64,000 nt of DNA from Gp1-AA133 sp964641665 (GTDB lineage: Bacteria; Acidobacteriota; Terriglobia; Terriglobales; Acidobacteriaceae): contig CAZXKO010000097.1 of assembly GCA_964641665.1 (NCBI GenBank), positions 1-64,000 on the forward strand, read 5' to 3'. Positions 8,216-16,543 of this stretch are shown in pieces; the stretch's first letter is position 1, and the number at the start of each line of letters is the position of its first letter. The notes under the pieces were generated by a model. The model ran no database searches and was not told where the DNA came from. It was given only the letters and a program-made list of their open reading frames with translations. A program made the position numbers and the translations under genes.

Positions 8216-8767
8216 ATGTTCATCGAAGTTGCTGAGCTAGAACTCCATCCTGTTGATTTTCAAAAGGAGTTCCCTCCCGATGCCATCGACCTGGGAGCGG
8301 ACGTGCGTCAGCTCACGCCGCTCAGGACCAGCGGGCGGGCCCAGCTGGTGGAAGAACACCACGGGAAACGTCAGGTCATCAAGGACATCCGCCTTCAGGG
8401 CGAGCTGGCGACCAGTCTGGAGCTGCCTTGCGCGCGCTGCCTCGATCCGGTGGTCCAGAACGTGACGCGCGCGTTTGACCTCCTGTACCGGCCCCTGGGC
8501 ACCGATGCCGGGAACGAAGAACTCTCGGTGACGGCGGCGGAAGCCGAGGTAGGTTACTACACGGGCGAAGGACTGGCGCTGGAAGACGCGCTGCGCGAGC
8601 AGGTGCTGCTTTCGGTTCCGCTGAAGGTGGTTTGCCGCGACGACTGCCGGGGACTGTGCGCGGTTTGCGGCAAGAACCGGAACACCGACCCTTGTGCCTG
8701 CGTCCAGCCGCTCGAAGATCCGCGTTGGGCGGCGCTGAAAGACATCCGCGAAAAGCTGGACCGGTGA
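8216..8767 (+). CDS. yceD: YceD/DUF177 family protein
   Basis: Member of the DUF177 family, widely encoded just upstream of rpmF and linked in Escherichia coli and plants to 23S rRNA accumulation. The core with ELPCARCLDPV (residues about 69-79) and the C-terminal zinc-ribbon-like CRDDCRGLCAVCGKNRN are characteristic. The length is 183 residues. A strong GGAGGT (8205-8210) sits five bases before the ATG. It is the first gene of the yceD-rpmF-plsX-fabD cluster, transcribed left to right. Confidence 0.88.
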   Translation: MFIEVAELELHPVDFQKEFPPDAIDLGADVRQLTPLRTSGRAQLVEEHHGKRQVIKDIRLQGELATSLELPCARCLDPVVQNVTRAFDLLYRPLGTDAGNEELSVTAAEAEVGYYTGEGLALEDALREQVLLSVPLKVVCRDDCRGLCAVCGKNRNTDPCACVQPLEDPRWAALKDIREKLDR

Positions 8768-8887
8768 TGGAGCGGCGGCTTAGCGGGGGTAAAGAATCGT
8801 AAAAGTAACGGCGGCAATGCCAGGATTCGCGGTATAACGAAATTTGGCTGTGGCTCCACGCGGCCCGGCCCAAATGAGGAATTATCC

Positions 8888-9073
8888 ATGCCTAATCCAA
8901 AACGGCGACACTCGCAGAAGCGCACCTCCACGCGGCGGGCGCACGATGCGCTTTCCAAGCACTCGCTCTCCGAGTGTCCGAACTGCCACGAGAAAAAGAT
9001 GCCGCATCGCGCCTGCGCCAAGTGTGGGTATTACAAAGGGCGCGAAGTGGTTGAGGTCAAGGAAGCCAGCTAA
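8888..9073 (+). CDS. rpmF: 50S ribosomal protein L32
   Basis: Structural protein of the large ribosomal subunit. The start MPNPKRRHSQKRTSTRRAHD and the four-cysteine zinc-binding motif CPNCHEKKMPHRACAKCGYY (Cys30, Cys33, Cys43, Cys46) are diagnostic, so this is a zinc-containing (C+) paralogue. The 61-residue length is normal. It lies between yceD and plsX as in many bacteria, which couples ribosome and lipid synthesis genes. Confidence 0.97.
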   Translation: MPNPKRRHSQKRTSTRRAHDALSKHSLSECPNCHEKKMPHRACAKCGYYKGREVVEVKEAS

Positions 9074-9091
9074 CCGTTCGCAACGCAATCC

Positions 9092-10117
9092 ATGCCTAGC
9101 GTCATAGCTCTGGATGCGATGGGTTCGGATCGCGCGCCCAAGCCCGAAATCGAAGGCGCGATTCAAGCCGCTCGCCACTTTGGCACGCGCGTTCTACTGG
9201 TCGGCCCTGAGGATCGCCTCAAGGCTGAGCTGCGCCGCTATCGCTGGATCTCCGGTCTACCCATCGAAGTCGTCCACGCCAGCGAAGTCATCACCATGGA
9301 CGACAAGGCGGTGCAGGCCGTCCGCACCAAGCGGGACTCCACCATCCGCGTGGGAACCCGGCTGGTACGCGATGGACTGGCCGCCGGCTTTGTGACCGCC
9401 GGCAACACCGGGGCGGCCATGGCCACCGCGAAGATGGTGCTGGGCGCACTGCCCGGCGTCGACCGGCCTGCGCTGGCCGCGGTGTTTCCGACCGCGCTCA
9501 GGACGGGTGCCATGCTGCTCGACGTGGGCGCAAACGTCGACTGCAAGCCGAACAACCTCGAACAGTTCGCCGTGATGGGCGAGATCTATTTCCGGTCGAT
9601 GTTCGGAACGAGGCGGCCGAGCGTGGGGCTGCTCTCGATCGGCGAAGAAGAAACCAAGGGCAACGAACTGACGCGCGAATCGTTCCACTTGCTGAAGCAG
9701 CTCCCGCTGAGCTTCGTGGGGAACGTGGAGGGCCGCGACCTCTACAACGGCCAAGTGGACGTGATCGTCACTGATGGCTTTGTGGGGAACGTCGCATTGA
9801 AAACTTCAGAAGGCGTGGTCAACCTGGTGCGCGCGGCCCTGAAAGATGCGCTCAAGGAAACCATTACGCGGCAGGTCGGCTACCTGCTTTCCCGCAGCGC
9901 CTTCATTGATTTCAAGAAGCGTCTCGATCACACGGAGTACGGCGGTGCGCCGCTGCTGGGAGTGAAGGGCGTGTGCATTATCACGCACGGATCGTCGAAC
10001 GCGAACGCCATCAAGAATGCGATCCGCGTGGCGTCGGAATTTGCCGAGAGCAAGGTGAACGACGAGATTGAAAAGGGAATTGCCGCCATCCGTCCGGTTA
10101 CGGCAATAAGCAGTTGA
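9092..10117 (+). CDS. plsX: Phosphate acyltransferase PlsX
   Basis: Converts acyl-ACP and phosphate to acyl-phosphate, the donor for PlsY in phosphatidic acid synthesis; a peripheral membrane enzyme. Family signatures are IALDAMGSDRAPKPEIEGA at the N-terminus, GNTGAAMATAKMVLG near residue 107, GANVDCKPNNLEQFAVMG, and VTDGFVGNVALKTSEG in the C-terminal third. The length of 341 residues fits. It starts 18 bases after rpmF. The end HGSSNANAIKNAIRVA is also typical. Confidence 0.96.
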   Translation: MPSVIALDAMGSDRAPKPEIEGAIQAARHFGTRVLLVGPEDRLKAELRRYRWISGLPIEVVHASEVITMDDKAVQAVRTKRDSTIRVGTRLVRDGLAAGFVTAGNTGAAMATAKMVLGALPGVDRPALAAVFPTALRTGAMLLDVGANVDCKPNNLEQFAVMGEIYFRSMFGTRRPSVGLLSIGEEETKGNELTRESFHLLKQLPLSFVGNVEGRDLYNGQVDVIVTDGFVGNVALKTSEGVVNLVRAALKDALKETITRQVGYLLSRSAFIDFKKRLDHTEYGGAPLLGVKGVCIITHGSSNANAIKNAIRVASEFAESKVNDEIEKGIAAIRPVTAISS

Positions 10118-10146
10118 GCGGGAACTTCGCGTAGCGGCTGCTTCTG

Positions 10147-10190
10147 TCTCGTCATTCCGACGCCGAGCGCAGCGGAGGCGGAGGAATCCG
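10147..10190 (+). repeat. GTCATTCCGA...GCGCAGCGGAGG dispersed repeat
   Basis: Intergenic element between plsX and fabD that reads CGTCATTCCGA, GAGCGCAGCG, GAGGAATCC. Related sequence occurs inverted at 11776-11826 and in direct orientation at 38066-38106 (TCATCCCGA, GAGCGAAGCGAGG). Such elements are common between genes in soil bacteria; no function is evident. Confidence 0.6.
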
Positions 10191-10215
10191 CTGGTTCTCG
10201 GGCCTGAAATCCTCT

Positions 10216-11163
10216 ATGACGAATTCGATCGCGTTTTTGTTCCCCGGCCAAGGATCACAAGCCGTTGGCATGGGCAAAGAGCTCGCTGAGCAGCACGCCG
10301 TGGCCCGGCAGACATTTCAGGAAGCCGACGAGGCGCTCGGCTACGAGCTTTCCGCGCTTTGCTTCGAGGGTCCGGAAGAACAGTTGCGTCTCACCGAGAT
10401 CACCCAGCCCGCCATCCTGACGGCGTCGGTCGCGGCCTGGCGAGTCCTGAGTGAGAAGGGCCTCAGGCCCGGATTCGTCGCCGGCCACAGCCTTGGGGAA
10501 TACTCGGCTCATGTCGCCGCTGGCACGCTGGCCTTCTCGGATGCTGTCCGCACCGTGCGGAACCGCGGCAAATATATGCAGGAGGCGGTGCCCGTGGGCG
10601 TGGGCGCCATGGCGGCGATCCTCGGCATGGACGCGGAGAGGGTCGCTGACGTTTGCGCCGATGCCGCCGAGGGCGAAGTCTGCGAGCCCGCGAACGTCAA
10701 TTCCTCAGAGCAGATCGTGATTTCCGGCAACACCGCCGCGGTCGAGCGGGCCGCTAAGCTTGCCAGCGAGCGCGGCGCCAAGCGGGCGGTCATGCTCCCG
10801 GTCAGCGCTCCCTTCCATTGTTCACTGATGAAACCTGCGCAGGATCGACTCGCGGCAGATCTTCAAGGCCTGTCCTTCCACCAGCCCGGCCCTGCGGTGG
10901 TCTCAAACATCGATGCCGCGCTTCTCAACGATGGCAACGCGAGTCGGGATGCGCTGGTCCGGCAGGTGACGGGATCGGTGAAATGGGCTCCGTCCATGCA
11001 CCTGCTGATTGCGCGCGGCGCGGAGCGTTTCATTGAGGTGGGACCGGGGAAGGTGCTCTGCGGCCTGATGCGCCAGATCGACCGCTCGAAGACCTGCACG
11101 AATGTAGGCGACGAGGCGTCATTGCAAAAGACGCTGGAACAGCTGGCTCAGGCGCAGATCTGA
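10216..11163 (+). CDS. fabD: Malonyl-CoA:ACP transacylase
   Basis: Transfers malonyl groups from CoA to acyl carrier protein for fatty-acid elongation in the cytoplasm. The oxyanion motif FPGQGSQ is at residues 9-15, the active-site nucleophile Ser92 is in GHSLGEYSA (89-97), and the conserved His is in PVSAPFHCSLM near residue 201. The length is 315 residues. It follows plsX with a 98-base gap containing a dispersed repeat, which may separate its expression from the upstream genes. No fabG or acpP follows; the next gene is convergent. Confidence 0.96.
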   Translation: MTNSIAFLFPGQGSQAVGMGKELAEQHAVARQTFQEADEALGYELSALCFEGPEEQLRLTEITQPAILTASVAAWRVLSEKGLRPGFVAGHSLGEYSAHVAAGTLAFSDAVRTVRNRGKYMQEAVPVGVGAMAAILGMDAERVADVCADAAEGEVCEPANVNSSEQIVISGNTAAVERAAKLASERGAKRAVMLPVSAPFHCSLMKPAQDRLAADLQGLSFHQPGPAVVSNIDAALLNDGNASRDALVRQVTGSVKWAPSMHLLIARGAERFIEVGPGKVLCGLMRQIDRSKTCTNVGDEASLQKTLEQLAQAQI

Positions 11164-11194
11164 ACCGCGCGGCGGGATGTTGGCGCTTACGACT

Positions 11195-11632
11195 TTAGCT
11201 GCACGGGGACGGGCTAAACGTCTTGTCCTTCTTCTCGACGTAGATCTGCTCGTGCTCAGCGCGCTCGTTCACGATGACTTCCACGATCACGCCGCTGCCA
11301 CCTTTGGGGCACTCTCCGGTTGCGTAGACTTTATAGGTCTTGATCAGTCCCCACTCTCCGCCGGGCCCCCAGTCGCGGTAGAAATCGCTGTAGGTGTACA
11401 TGGAGTGCTGCTGCGGGTGCTGCTTCCAGGTCGGGTCGGCCATATACAGGCCGTAAGCCGTTTCATAGTCCTGCTTCTGGAGAGACGTGAAGAACTTATC
11501 GACCAGGCGCTGTTCGGGCCAGAATCGAAACTGGTACGCTAGAAATCCCAGCACCAGCAGGGTCCCGACAATCGAGACGATGCGAACCTTGCGCCGGCGC
11601 GATCCGGCCTCATCGTATTCCTTGGCGTCCAT
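11195..11632 (-). CDS. Membrane-anchored protein of unknown function
   Basis: I do not recognise a named family. The protein has a short basic cytoplasmic segment (SRRRKVR), one transmembrane helix (IVSIVGTLLVLGFLAYQF, residues about 17-34), then an extracytoplasmic domain of about 105 residues with FFTSLQKQDYETAYGLY, a helix pattern that resembles NTF2-like or DUF4878-type domains. It ends in SPCS. The frame is open upstream to 11713, and the ATG at 11641 has AGAGG too close; the ATG at 11632 has AGAGG about ten bases upstream and was preferred. It converges on fabD. Confidence 0.65.
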   Translation of the reverse strand: MDAKEYDEAGSRRRKVRIVSIVGTLLVLGFLAYQFRFWPEQRLVDKFFTSLQKQDYETAYGLYMADPTWKQHPQQHSMYTYSDFYRDWGPGGEWGLIKTYKVYATGECPKGGSGVIVEVIVNERAEHEQIYVEKKDKTFSPSPCS

Positions 11633-11696
11633 CAGCGTCATGCCTCTAGCATAACGGAAACCTTGAGCGCGCCAAAGGTTCCCGGAAAACCGGGGG

Positions 11697-11880
11697 ATAA
11701 CCACAGAGGGCACAGGGGTTCACTGAGGAATCGATGGTGCTGGCGCCTGCGTTGTTGCGATAGAAAGCGAAACGCAAGGTCCCTCGACTGCGTTCGGCTT
11801 TCGCCTCACTGCGCTCGGGATGACAGTGGGGTGGGTAACTGAAGTTCCCCCGTGACCTCTGTGTCCTCTGTGGTTATTCG
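11697..11880. repeat. MITE-like region: inverted CACAGAGG arrays around a second repeat
   Basis: The left end reads ATAACCACAGAGGGCACAGG and the right end (11850-11880) is its inverted counterpart, ATAACCACAGAGGACACAGA on the minus strand: about 25 of 30 positions agree. Between them lies an inverted copy of the GTCATCCCGAGCGCAG repeat (11776-11826). The whole is about 184 bp, has no coding potential, and fills the space between two minus-strand genes. Target-site duplication is not evident. Confidence 0.55.
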
Positions 11881-11884
11881 CCTT

Positions 11885-12997
11885 TTACAGAGTCCGCTTG
11901 AACAAGGGCGTCGCGATCGCCAGCGCGACCGTCCCGAAGATCGCAAGATACATCATGTCCGGCACAATGGCCGTGAACCCGGACTCCTTCAGCAGCAGTC
12001 CTTTGAAGCCGTGCACGGCGTAGGTGAAAGGGTCTCCCTGGGCAATCACGCGCAGCCACGCTGGAAAGGCCTGCACCGGATAGATCGAGCCGCTGGGGAA
12101 GAAGAGCAAAGTGTTGAGGATCCCGAAGATCGCGCGCGGCACCAGCGGATCGTCCACCCGCACCATCAGCAGGAACATCATGGTGTTGAACGCGATCGAG
12201 GTCAACGCGATCATGACAAGCAGCCCGAGTATGGTCCCGATGTTGAAGATCGTGCCGACCCCGGCCAGCAACGATCCGATCACCGTGATCACCAGACCCG
12301 TCAGCACGGCCTTGATCGCTCCCGCCAGGTTCAACCCGAATACCATCTCGGTTTTCGTGATCGGCGTGACCAGGTAGCCTTCGTGCACGCCGCGGGCCTT
12401 GTCGTCGATATAGAGCATTCCTCCGCCGATCATCACCGACACGAACATGGCCAGCGTGATCGACCCCGGCAGCAGATACTTCATGTACTCGATATAGGGA
12501 TACAACTCCACGATCTGAAGAACCGTCTGCTGCAGGATGCGGGGCTCGACGGTTGGCGTGTTCAGCGCGGTGGTGATGTCAGCCAGTTCCTGCTCCAGCG
12601 TCGAACTCATGAAATTGTCGCTGTTGTCGACGACCAGCGAGATCTGCGGATGGTTCTGCTCGTAAACCCGGCGCGAGTACTGCGGCGGGATGATGACGGC
12701 GCCGTGGATCTTGCCGTTACGCACGTCCTCCTGCGCCGTTTTTTCGTCGTCGTAGTAAACGGGGATGAAGGTTCGCATGTTAGAACGGACCGAGTCGAAG
12801 GCCTGGCGAATCTTCAGAGCCTGCGTCCCGCCGTCCTGATCGACGACGCCCAGCCGGGCATCGCGGATCTTGCCTCCGAACGCGTTGCCCAGCACGATCA
12901 ACTGCACCAGGGGGAAGATCATCGACGCCAGCATCAGCGTCGGGGAACGAAAAAACTTGCGCATTTCGCGCTCGACAATAGCCATCATCCGGTTCAT
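11885..12997 (-). CDS. ABC-2 type permease (YhhJ/YadH-like)
   Basis: Membrane subunit of an ABC exporter, last gene of a four-gene operon. An N-terminal helix (SPTLMLASMIFPLVQLIVLG) is followed by a large extracytoplasmic loop of about 150 residues, then five helices from about residue 175 (ITLAMFVSVMIGGGMLY, LTGLVITVIGSLLAGVG, ILGLLVMIALTSIAF) to the C-terminus. This is the layout of ABC2_membrane_3 proteins that work with HlyD-type adaptors. Length 370. The start overlaps the ATPase stop by four bases. The substrate is probably a drug or lipid; this is inference. Confidence 0.9.
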   Translation of the reverse strand: MNRMMAIVEREMRKFFRSPTLMLASMIFPLVQLIVLGNAFGGKIRDARLGVVDQDGGTQALKIRQAFDSVRSNMRTFIPVYYDDEKTAQEDVRNGKIHGAVIIPPQYSRRVYEQNHPQISLVVDNSDNFMSSTLEQELADITTALNTPTVEPRILQQTVLQIVELYPYIEYMKYLLPGSITLAMFVSVMIGGGMLYIDDKARGVHEGYLVTPITKTEMVFGLNLAGAIKAVLTGLVITVIGSLLAGVGTIFNIGTILGLLVMIALTSIAFNTMMFLLMVRVDDPLVPRAIFGILNTLLFFPSGSIYPVQAFPAWLRVIAQGDPFTYAVHGFKGLLLKESGFTAIVPDMMYLAIFGTVALAIATPLFKRTL

Positions 12998-14061
12998 GGT
13001 TGTAACCCCGGGCGCTGCGGCATCGTAAAGCCGTAGGCCTTCACTAGTTCGTCGCGCAGCTGGCGCCCCGTGTAGTGGACGAACACGTCGTCGAGCGTCG
13101 TGCTCTCAACCGTCAACGACTTCAATGGAACGTTGGCGTGAACCGCCATTTCCACCAGCGCGGTCGTGGTGCCCGAGCCGTTGCCGGTGAGCACGCGATA
13201 CATTCCGGCGCCCTCGTGCTGCACCGAAGTCACCTCCGGCAGATCGTGCAAACGCCGTTCCCAGTCCGCGGGCGGTTTTTCAAACTGCACTTCAATCACG
13301 TTGGAGCCTGGCACGCTCGCCTTCAGGGTGATGGGCGTGTCGAGTGCCACCAGTTTCCCATGATCCACGATCGCGATGCGGTCGCAGAGCCGGTCGGCCT
13401 CGTCCATGTAGTGAGTCGTGATCAGCACGGTGAGCTGACGGTTCTTCTTGATGTTGGTGAGCATCTCCCACACTGCCACGCGCGACACCGGATCCAGACC
13501 GGTCGTGGGCTCGTCCAAAAAGAAGATGCGCGGGCTGTGCACGAGGCCCCGTGCAATTTCCAGCCGCCGCCGCATTCCGCCCGACAGCGTCTTGGTCTGC
13601 GCGTCGCGCCATTTGGTCAGGTCGACCAGTTCCAGCAGCTCTTCGATCGATTCCTTGCGCCGCTTGCTCGGGACATCGTAGAGCTTGGCGTAGATGTTCA
13701 TGTTCTCTTCGACGGTCAGGTCGAGATCGCTAGTGAGCGCCTGGGGGATCACTCCGATGCAGCGCCGCGCCCCGTCCGGATCCTTCTGCACATTGTGGCC
13801 CGCGATCACGGCCCGTCCCGCCGTGATCGGCAGCAGCGTGGTCATCATGCGAATCAGGGTTGACTTGCCCGCCCCGTTCGGGCCCAGCAGGCCAAAGATT
13901 TCTTCGTCCTTCACGTGAAACGTGACGTCGTCGACCGCGGTGAAGTCGCCGTACTTCTTCACGATGTTCTCCACGTCGATCGCGTTCTGCCCGATTTTCT
14001 CGGGCCCTTCGCATCCGTGTCCCGCGGCGGGACCATTCGTCGGCTTGAGGTCGGTCTTCAT
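12994..14061 (-). CDS. ABC transporter ATP-binding protein (DrrA/CcmA type)
   Basis: Energises the exporter. The Walker A motif GPNGAGKST is at about residues 57-65, the signature LSGGMRRRLEIARG at about 159-172, Walker B IFFLDEPTTGLDPVSR at about 180-195, and the switch His in LITTHYMDEA near 217. A C-terminal extension of about 90 residues (VIEVQFEKPPADW onward, ending in LKSLTVESTTLDDVFVHYTG) is typical of drug-exporter ATPases of the DrrA kind. Length 355. Four-base overlaps join it to both neighbours. Confidence 0.93.
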   Translation of the reverse strand: MKTDLKPTNGPAAGHGCEGPEKIGQNAIDVENIVKKYGDFTAVDDVTFHVKDEEIFGLLGPNGAGKSTLIRMMTTLLPITAGRAVIAGHNVQKDPDGARRCIGVIPQALTSDLDLTVEENMNIYAKLYDVPSKRRKESIEELLELVDLTKWRDAQTKTLSGGMRRRLEIARGLVHSPRIFFLDEPTTGLDPVSRVAVWEMLTNIKKNRQLTVLITTHYMDEADRLCDRIAIVDHGKLVALDTPITLKASVPGSNVIEVQFEKPPADWERRLHDLPEVTSVQHEGAGMYRVLTGNGSGTTTALVEMAVHANVPLKSLTVESTTLDDVFVHYTGRQLRDELVKAYGFTMPQRPGLQP

Positions 14062-15155
14062 GGGCGCTGCTCCGCCGAAGCATTCTGTTTCGGAGACCCA
14101 TTCAACTGGCTGGGCGATACCAGGATCTCAGCCGTCATGCCCGGCACGAACGCTCCCTTTGGGTTGTCGAGCCGTACTTTCAGTACGATCGTCCGAATGT
14201 CACGCTTGCGCCGATTCACATCACGCTGGGTGGCAAAATCTGCTTCCGCCGACTTGAAGAACACCTTGCCTGAGGTGATCGTTCCGCCCGGCAGCCGAAC
14301 CCGCAAAGTGTCGCCCAGGCCGATATGGTCTGCCTCGGTTTCCGGAATCGCCGCCCGCACCCACGTGTCGGTGAGATCGACGATCGTCACGATGGGGGAT
14401 CCGATGTTGAGGACTTCGCCTTGCCGCGCTGCTCGCACCGACACGGTTCCGGTCACCGGCGCGTAAATGTTGGTGTAGCCCAAACGGACTTCGGCCTGGC
14501 GCTTCTGCTCTTCCGCGTTCTTGAGGTCAGCCTGGGTGGACGCGACCGTGCTCAGCGCGGCGGCCGCCTGGTGTGTGCGGGCGATGGCCGAGGTTAGATC
14601 CGCCTCCGCGGCGCGCACCTGATCTTTGAGCGACTGCACGTTCGCTTGGGCAGCCGCGAGATTCGTCTCCGCTTGCACACGGTCCTGATCGGACGCTACG
14701 CCCTGTTTTGCCAGTTCGATCGTCCGGCGGCTGTCGCTCTCCGTGCGCGTCAGCGTAGCCTGCGCCTGCGTCAGCTGCGACTTCATTGATTGCAACTTCG
14801 CCTGCGCGTTGGCCACATCACTGGTGGTCGAGCCCTTGGTGGACTGCTCGGTGTACTGCACTTCCGAAACTTTCGAGCGCAGGCTCCGAATGGTGGCGTC
14901 CGCTGCCGCTTCCTGCGCCTGCAACTCCGCCGGATCGATCACGGCGATCAGATCGCCCGATTTCACCGGCGTGCCTTCATCCACCAGAAGCTTCTGCAGC
15001 CGGCCCTGGATCTGCGGGCTTACGATCACCTGGTTGGAGTCGACCGTGCCGATCAACACCAGGTCTTTATTGCTTGGCGTCGAGAAAAAGTAGTACCCCA
15101 GTGCTATGAGAAAAATAATCCCGAGCAGAATGAAGAAACGGTTGCGCGGATTCAC
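14058..15155 (-). CDS. HlyD/EmrA-type membrane fusion protein
   Basis: Periplasmic adaptor linking the ABC exporter to an outer-membrane channel. An N-terminal anchor (FFILLGIIFLIALGYYFF, residues 6-23) is followed by a first lipoyl half (VIVSPQIQGRLQKLLVDEG), a long alpha-helical hairpin rich in Ala, Gln and Thr (residues about 75-215), and the second lipoyl half and beta-barrel (YTNIYAPVTGTVSVRAARQGE onward). The length of 365 is normal. It overlaps its neighbours by four bases. No TolC homologue is in the window, so an unlinked one is presumably used. Confidence 0.92.
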   Translation of the reverse strand: MNPRNRFFILLGIIFLIALGYYFFSTPSNKDLVLIGTVDSNQVIVSPQIQGRLQKLLVDEGTPVKSGDLIAVIDPAELQAQEAAADATIRSLRSKVSEVQYTEQSTKGSTTSDVANAQAKLQSMKSQLTQAQATLTRTESDSRRTIELAKQGVASDQDRVQAETNLAAAQANVQSLKDQVRAAEADLTSAIARTHQAAAALSTVASTQADLKNAEEQKRQAEVRLGYTNIYAPVTGTVSVRAARQGEVLNIGSPIVTIVDLTDTWVRAAIPETEADHIGLGDTLRVRLPGGTITSGKVFFKSAEADFATQRDVNRRKRDIRTIVLKVRLDNPKGAFVPGMTAEILVSPSQLNGSPKQNASAEQRP

Positions 15156-15829
15156 TTGGATTCTCCTTCGACCGGCAGAGCCGTCGGTTGGAAGAGAGCT
15201 GCGGAGATAAAGTCGAGCACGGCGGCGCGCCGCGCGGCGAGCTTTTCCGGACTTAACGGGTCTTCGTTGGTCATTAATTTCAGAAAGGCGGCGCTGCTGA
15301 AATATTGCACCACCACCGCCGCCATCGAAGGGATGAACTGCATGGGATCGATTGGCCGAAAGATACCGGTGGCGATGCCTTGCCGGACCACCTTGACCAT
15401 CGCCTCGAACATCGGACGCATGTAGAGCTTGATGATCCGCTGCATCTGCCCGCGGCGCGGCACGTTGAACAGTTCGCGCTGCACCATCTCACGGTGCGCC
15501 GGGTTCTCGGCCAGGTAATCAAAGAACGCCCCCACGTAGCGCAGGATCTTCTCGCCGGGCGGTATGTCGGCGGCCAGCACCGGCATCAGCCGCCGGTTAC
15601 GCTCCTGAAACACGTGGTCGAGGGCAGCGCCGTACAGCGCGTCCTTGTCATGGAAGTAGTAATAAAGCAGGGCCTTGTTTACCTTCGCGGCCTTGGCGAT
15701 CGCGTCGGTACGTGCGCCGGCGATGCCTTCGCGGGCAAACTCGCGGATCGCCGCCTGCAGGATGGCGGTGCGGCTTTCTTCTGGCCGCCCCCTCGATCCC
15801 AGCCGTGTTCGCGCGTGCCCGGTCGCCAT
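15152..15829 (-). CDS. TetR family repressor of the ABC exporter operon
   Basis: First gene of the operon and its probable autorepressor. The helix-turn-helix domain is at about residues 18-64: ILQAAIREFAREGIAGARTD, then AIAKAAKVNKALLYYYFHDK, the usual TetR recognition helix ending in LYYYFxxK. The C-terminal half is a ligand-binding helical domain with a TetR_C CerR-like look (MVQRELFNVPRRG). Length 225. A perfect 18-bp palindrome overlapping the start site of its promoter lies 46-63 bases upstream of the ATG. Inducer unknown. Confidence 0.92.
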   Translation of the reverse strand: MATGHARTRLGSRGRPEESRTAILQAAIREFAREGIAGARTDAIAKAAKVNKALLYYYFHDKDALYGAALDHVFQERNRRLMPVLAADIPPGEKILRYVGAFFDYLAENPAHREMVQRELFNVPRRGQMQRIIKLYMRPMFEAMVKVVRQGIATGIFRPIDPMQFIPSMAAVVVQYFSSAAFLKLMTNEDPLSPEKLAARRAAVLDFISAALFQPTALPVEGESK

Positions 15830-15874
15830 GCGTATACCTTGAACGTCCTAGTTCAACAGCTCATCTCTTTGGAT

Positions 15875-15922
15875 TAACTAACCAGTTAGTTAGATTATAA
15901 CGAAGCCCGTTCGATTCAGCAA
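15875..15922 (-). promoter_or_regulatory. Promoter and TetR operator of the efflux operon
   Basis: Read on the minus strand: -35 TTGCTG (15922-15917), 17-bp spacer, -10 TATAAT (15899-15894). Directly downstream is the perfect palindrome TAACTAACCAGTTAGTTA (15875-15892), which covers the expected transcription start. That position would let the first-gene TetR protein block its own operon. The AACTAAC half-site resembles known TetR/AcrR operators. Confidence 0.8.
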
Positions 15923-15969
15923 GAGTGGTTCCCCTGCCTCTTTTTCCTCGTGCGGGCCCTATTGTTCTC

Positions 15970-16410
15970 CTAGCGTAATCGCGGCGAGAAGTCCGTGAGG
16001 ACGAGATATGTGGAGTCGATCTTTTCGACGAGTTTGCCGTTCTCTTCGGATTTGTCGCGGACGCTCTTCCACTCCGGGTCGTCCTGGAAGGATTTCCAAT
16101 TGGCGGTGGCCGCTTCGCGGCTGGGGTGCTGCAGAATGTAGATCAGGGTGTTGCTCTTCTCGGGCTCCTCGATCGGTGTCCAGTACGCCACATTCTTGAT
16201 TCCGTGTCGCTCAAAGAGCTTGGTGGTGCGGTCGCGGAAGCGCGCCAGCAGGTCTCCCAATTTCCCCGGGAGCGCGTGATAGATACGGAGTTCGTAGACC
16301 GCCGACGCGGTGTGGCTAGAGCTGGCGTTGTCTTGCTGCGCAGCGGCCCAAAGGGACGCCGGCACGAAGGTCGCCGCGGGAAGCGATTGGAGCAATGTTC
16401 GTCTTTTCAC
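15970..16410 (-). CDS. NIPSNAP family protein with Tat-like signal
   Basis: Exported protein with one NIPSNAP (dimeric alpha/beta-barrel-like) domain; the family's biochemical role is unknown. The domain shows YELRIYHALPGKLGDLLARF, then VAYWTPIEEPEKSNTLIYIL, and REAATANWKSFQDDPEWKSV, all hallmark stretches. The start was set at a GTG at 16410 because the product then begins VKRRTLLQSLPAATFVPASL, a twin-arginine-like export signal ending at WAAA; the upstream 31 codons look non-coding. Mature size is about 120 residues. It is divergent from the universal stress gene. Confidence 0.8.
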   Translation of the reverse strand: MKRRTLLQSLPAATFVPASLWAAAQQDNASSSHTASAVYELRIYHALPGKLGDLLARFRDRTTKLFERHGIKNVAYWTPIEEPEKSNTLIYILQHPSREAATANWKSFQDDPEWKSVRDKSEENGKLVEKIDSTYLVLTDFSPRLR

Positions 16411-16515
16411 GGCAGAGATTTTAGCAGGCCTTTCCCTCGGTGTCGTTTTCTCAAGAAAGTGGATGGCGATTGGGGCACAGTTACAACCGGCCGGTGGCCG
16501 CACAGTTCCTTGCTT

Positions 16516-16521
16516 TATAAT
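16516..16521 (+). promoter_or_regulatory. Putative -10 element of the universal stress gene
   Basis: A perfect TATAAT lies 22 bases before the ATG at 16544, and GAGGAA gives a good ribosome binding site in between. No convincing -35 hexamer is found 16-18 bases upstream, so the promoter may be activator- or alternative-sigma-dependent. Confidence 0.4.
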
Positions 16522-16543
16522 TCAGCGCTCCGAGGAACCCGCC

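Noticed and set aside
11852..13036. 394-codon plus-strand frame opposite the ABC permease
   Set aside because: Composition (His, Arg, Gln, Asp runs) is that of a reverse-strand shadow of the hydrophobic permease gene.
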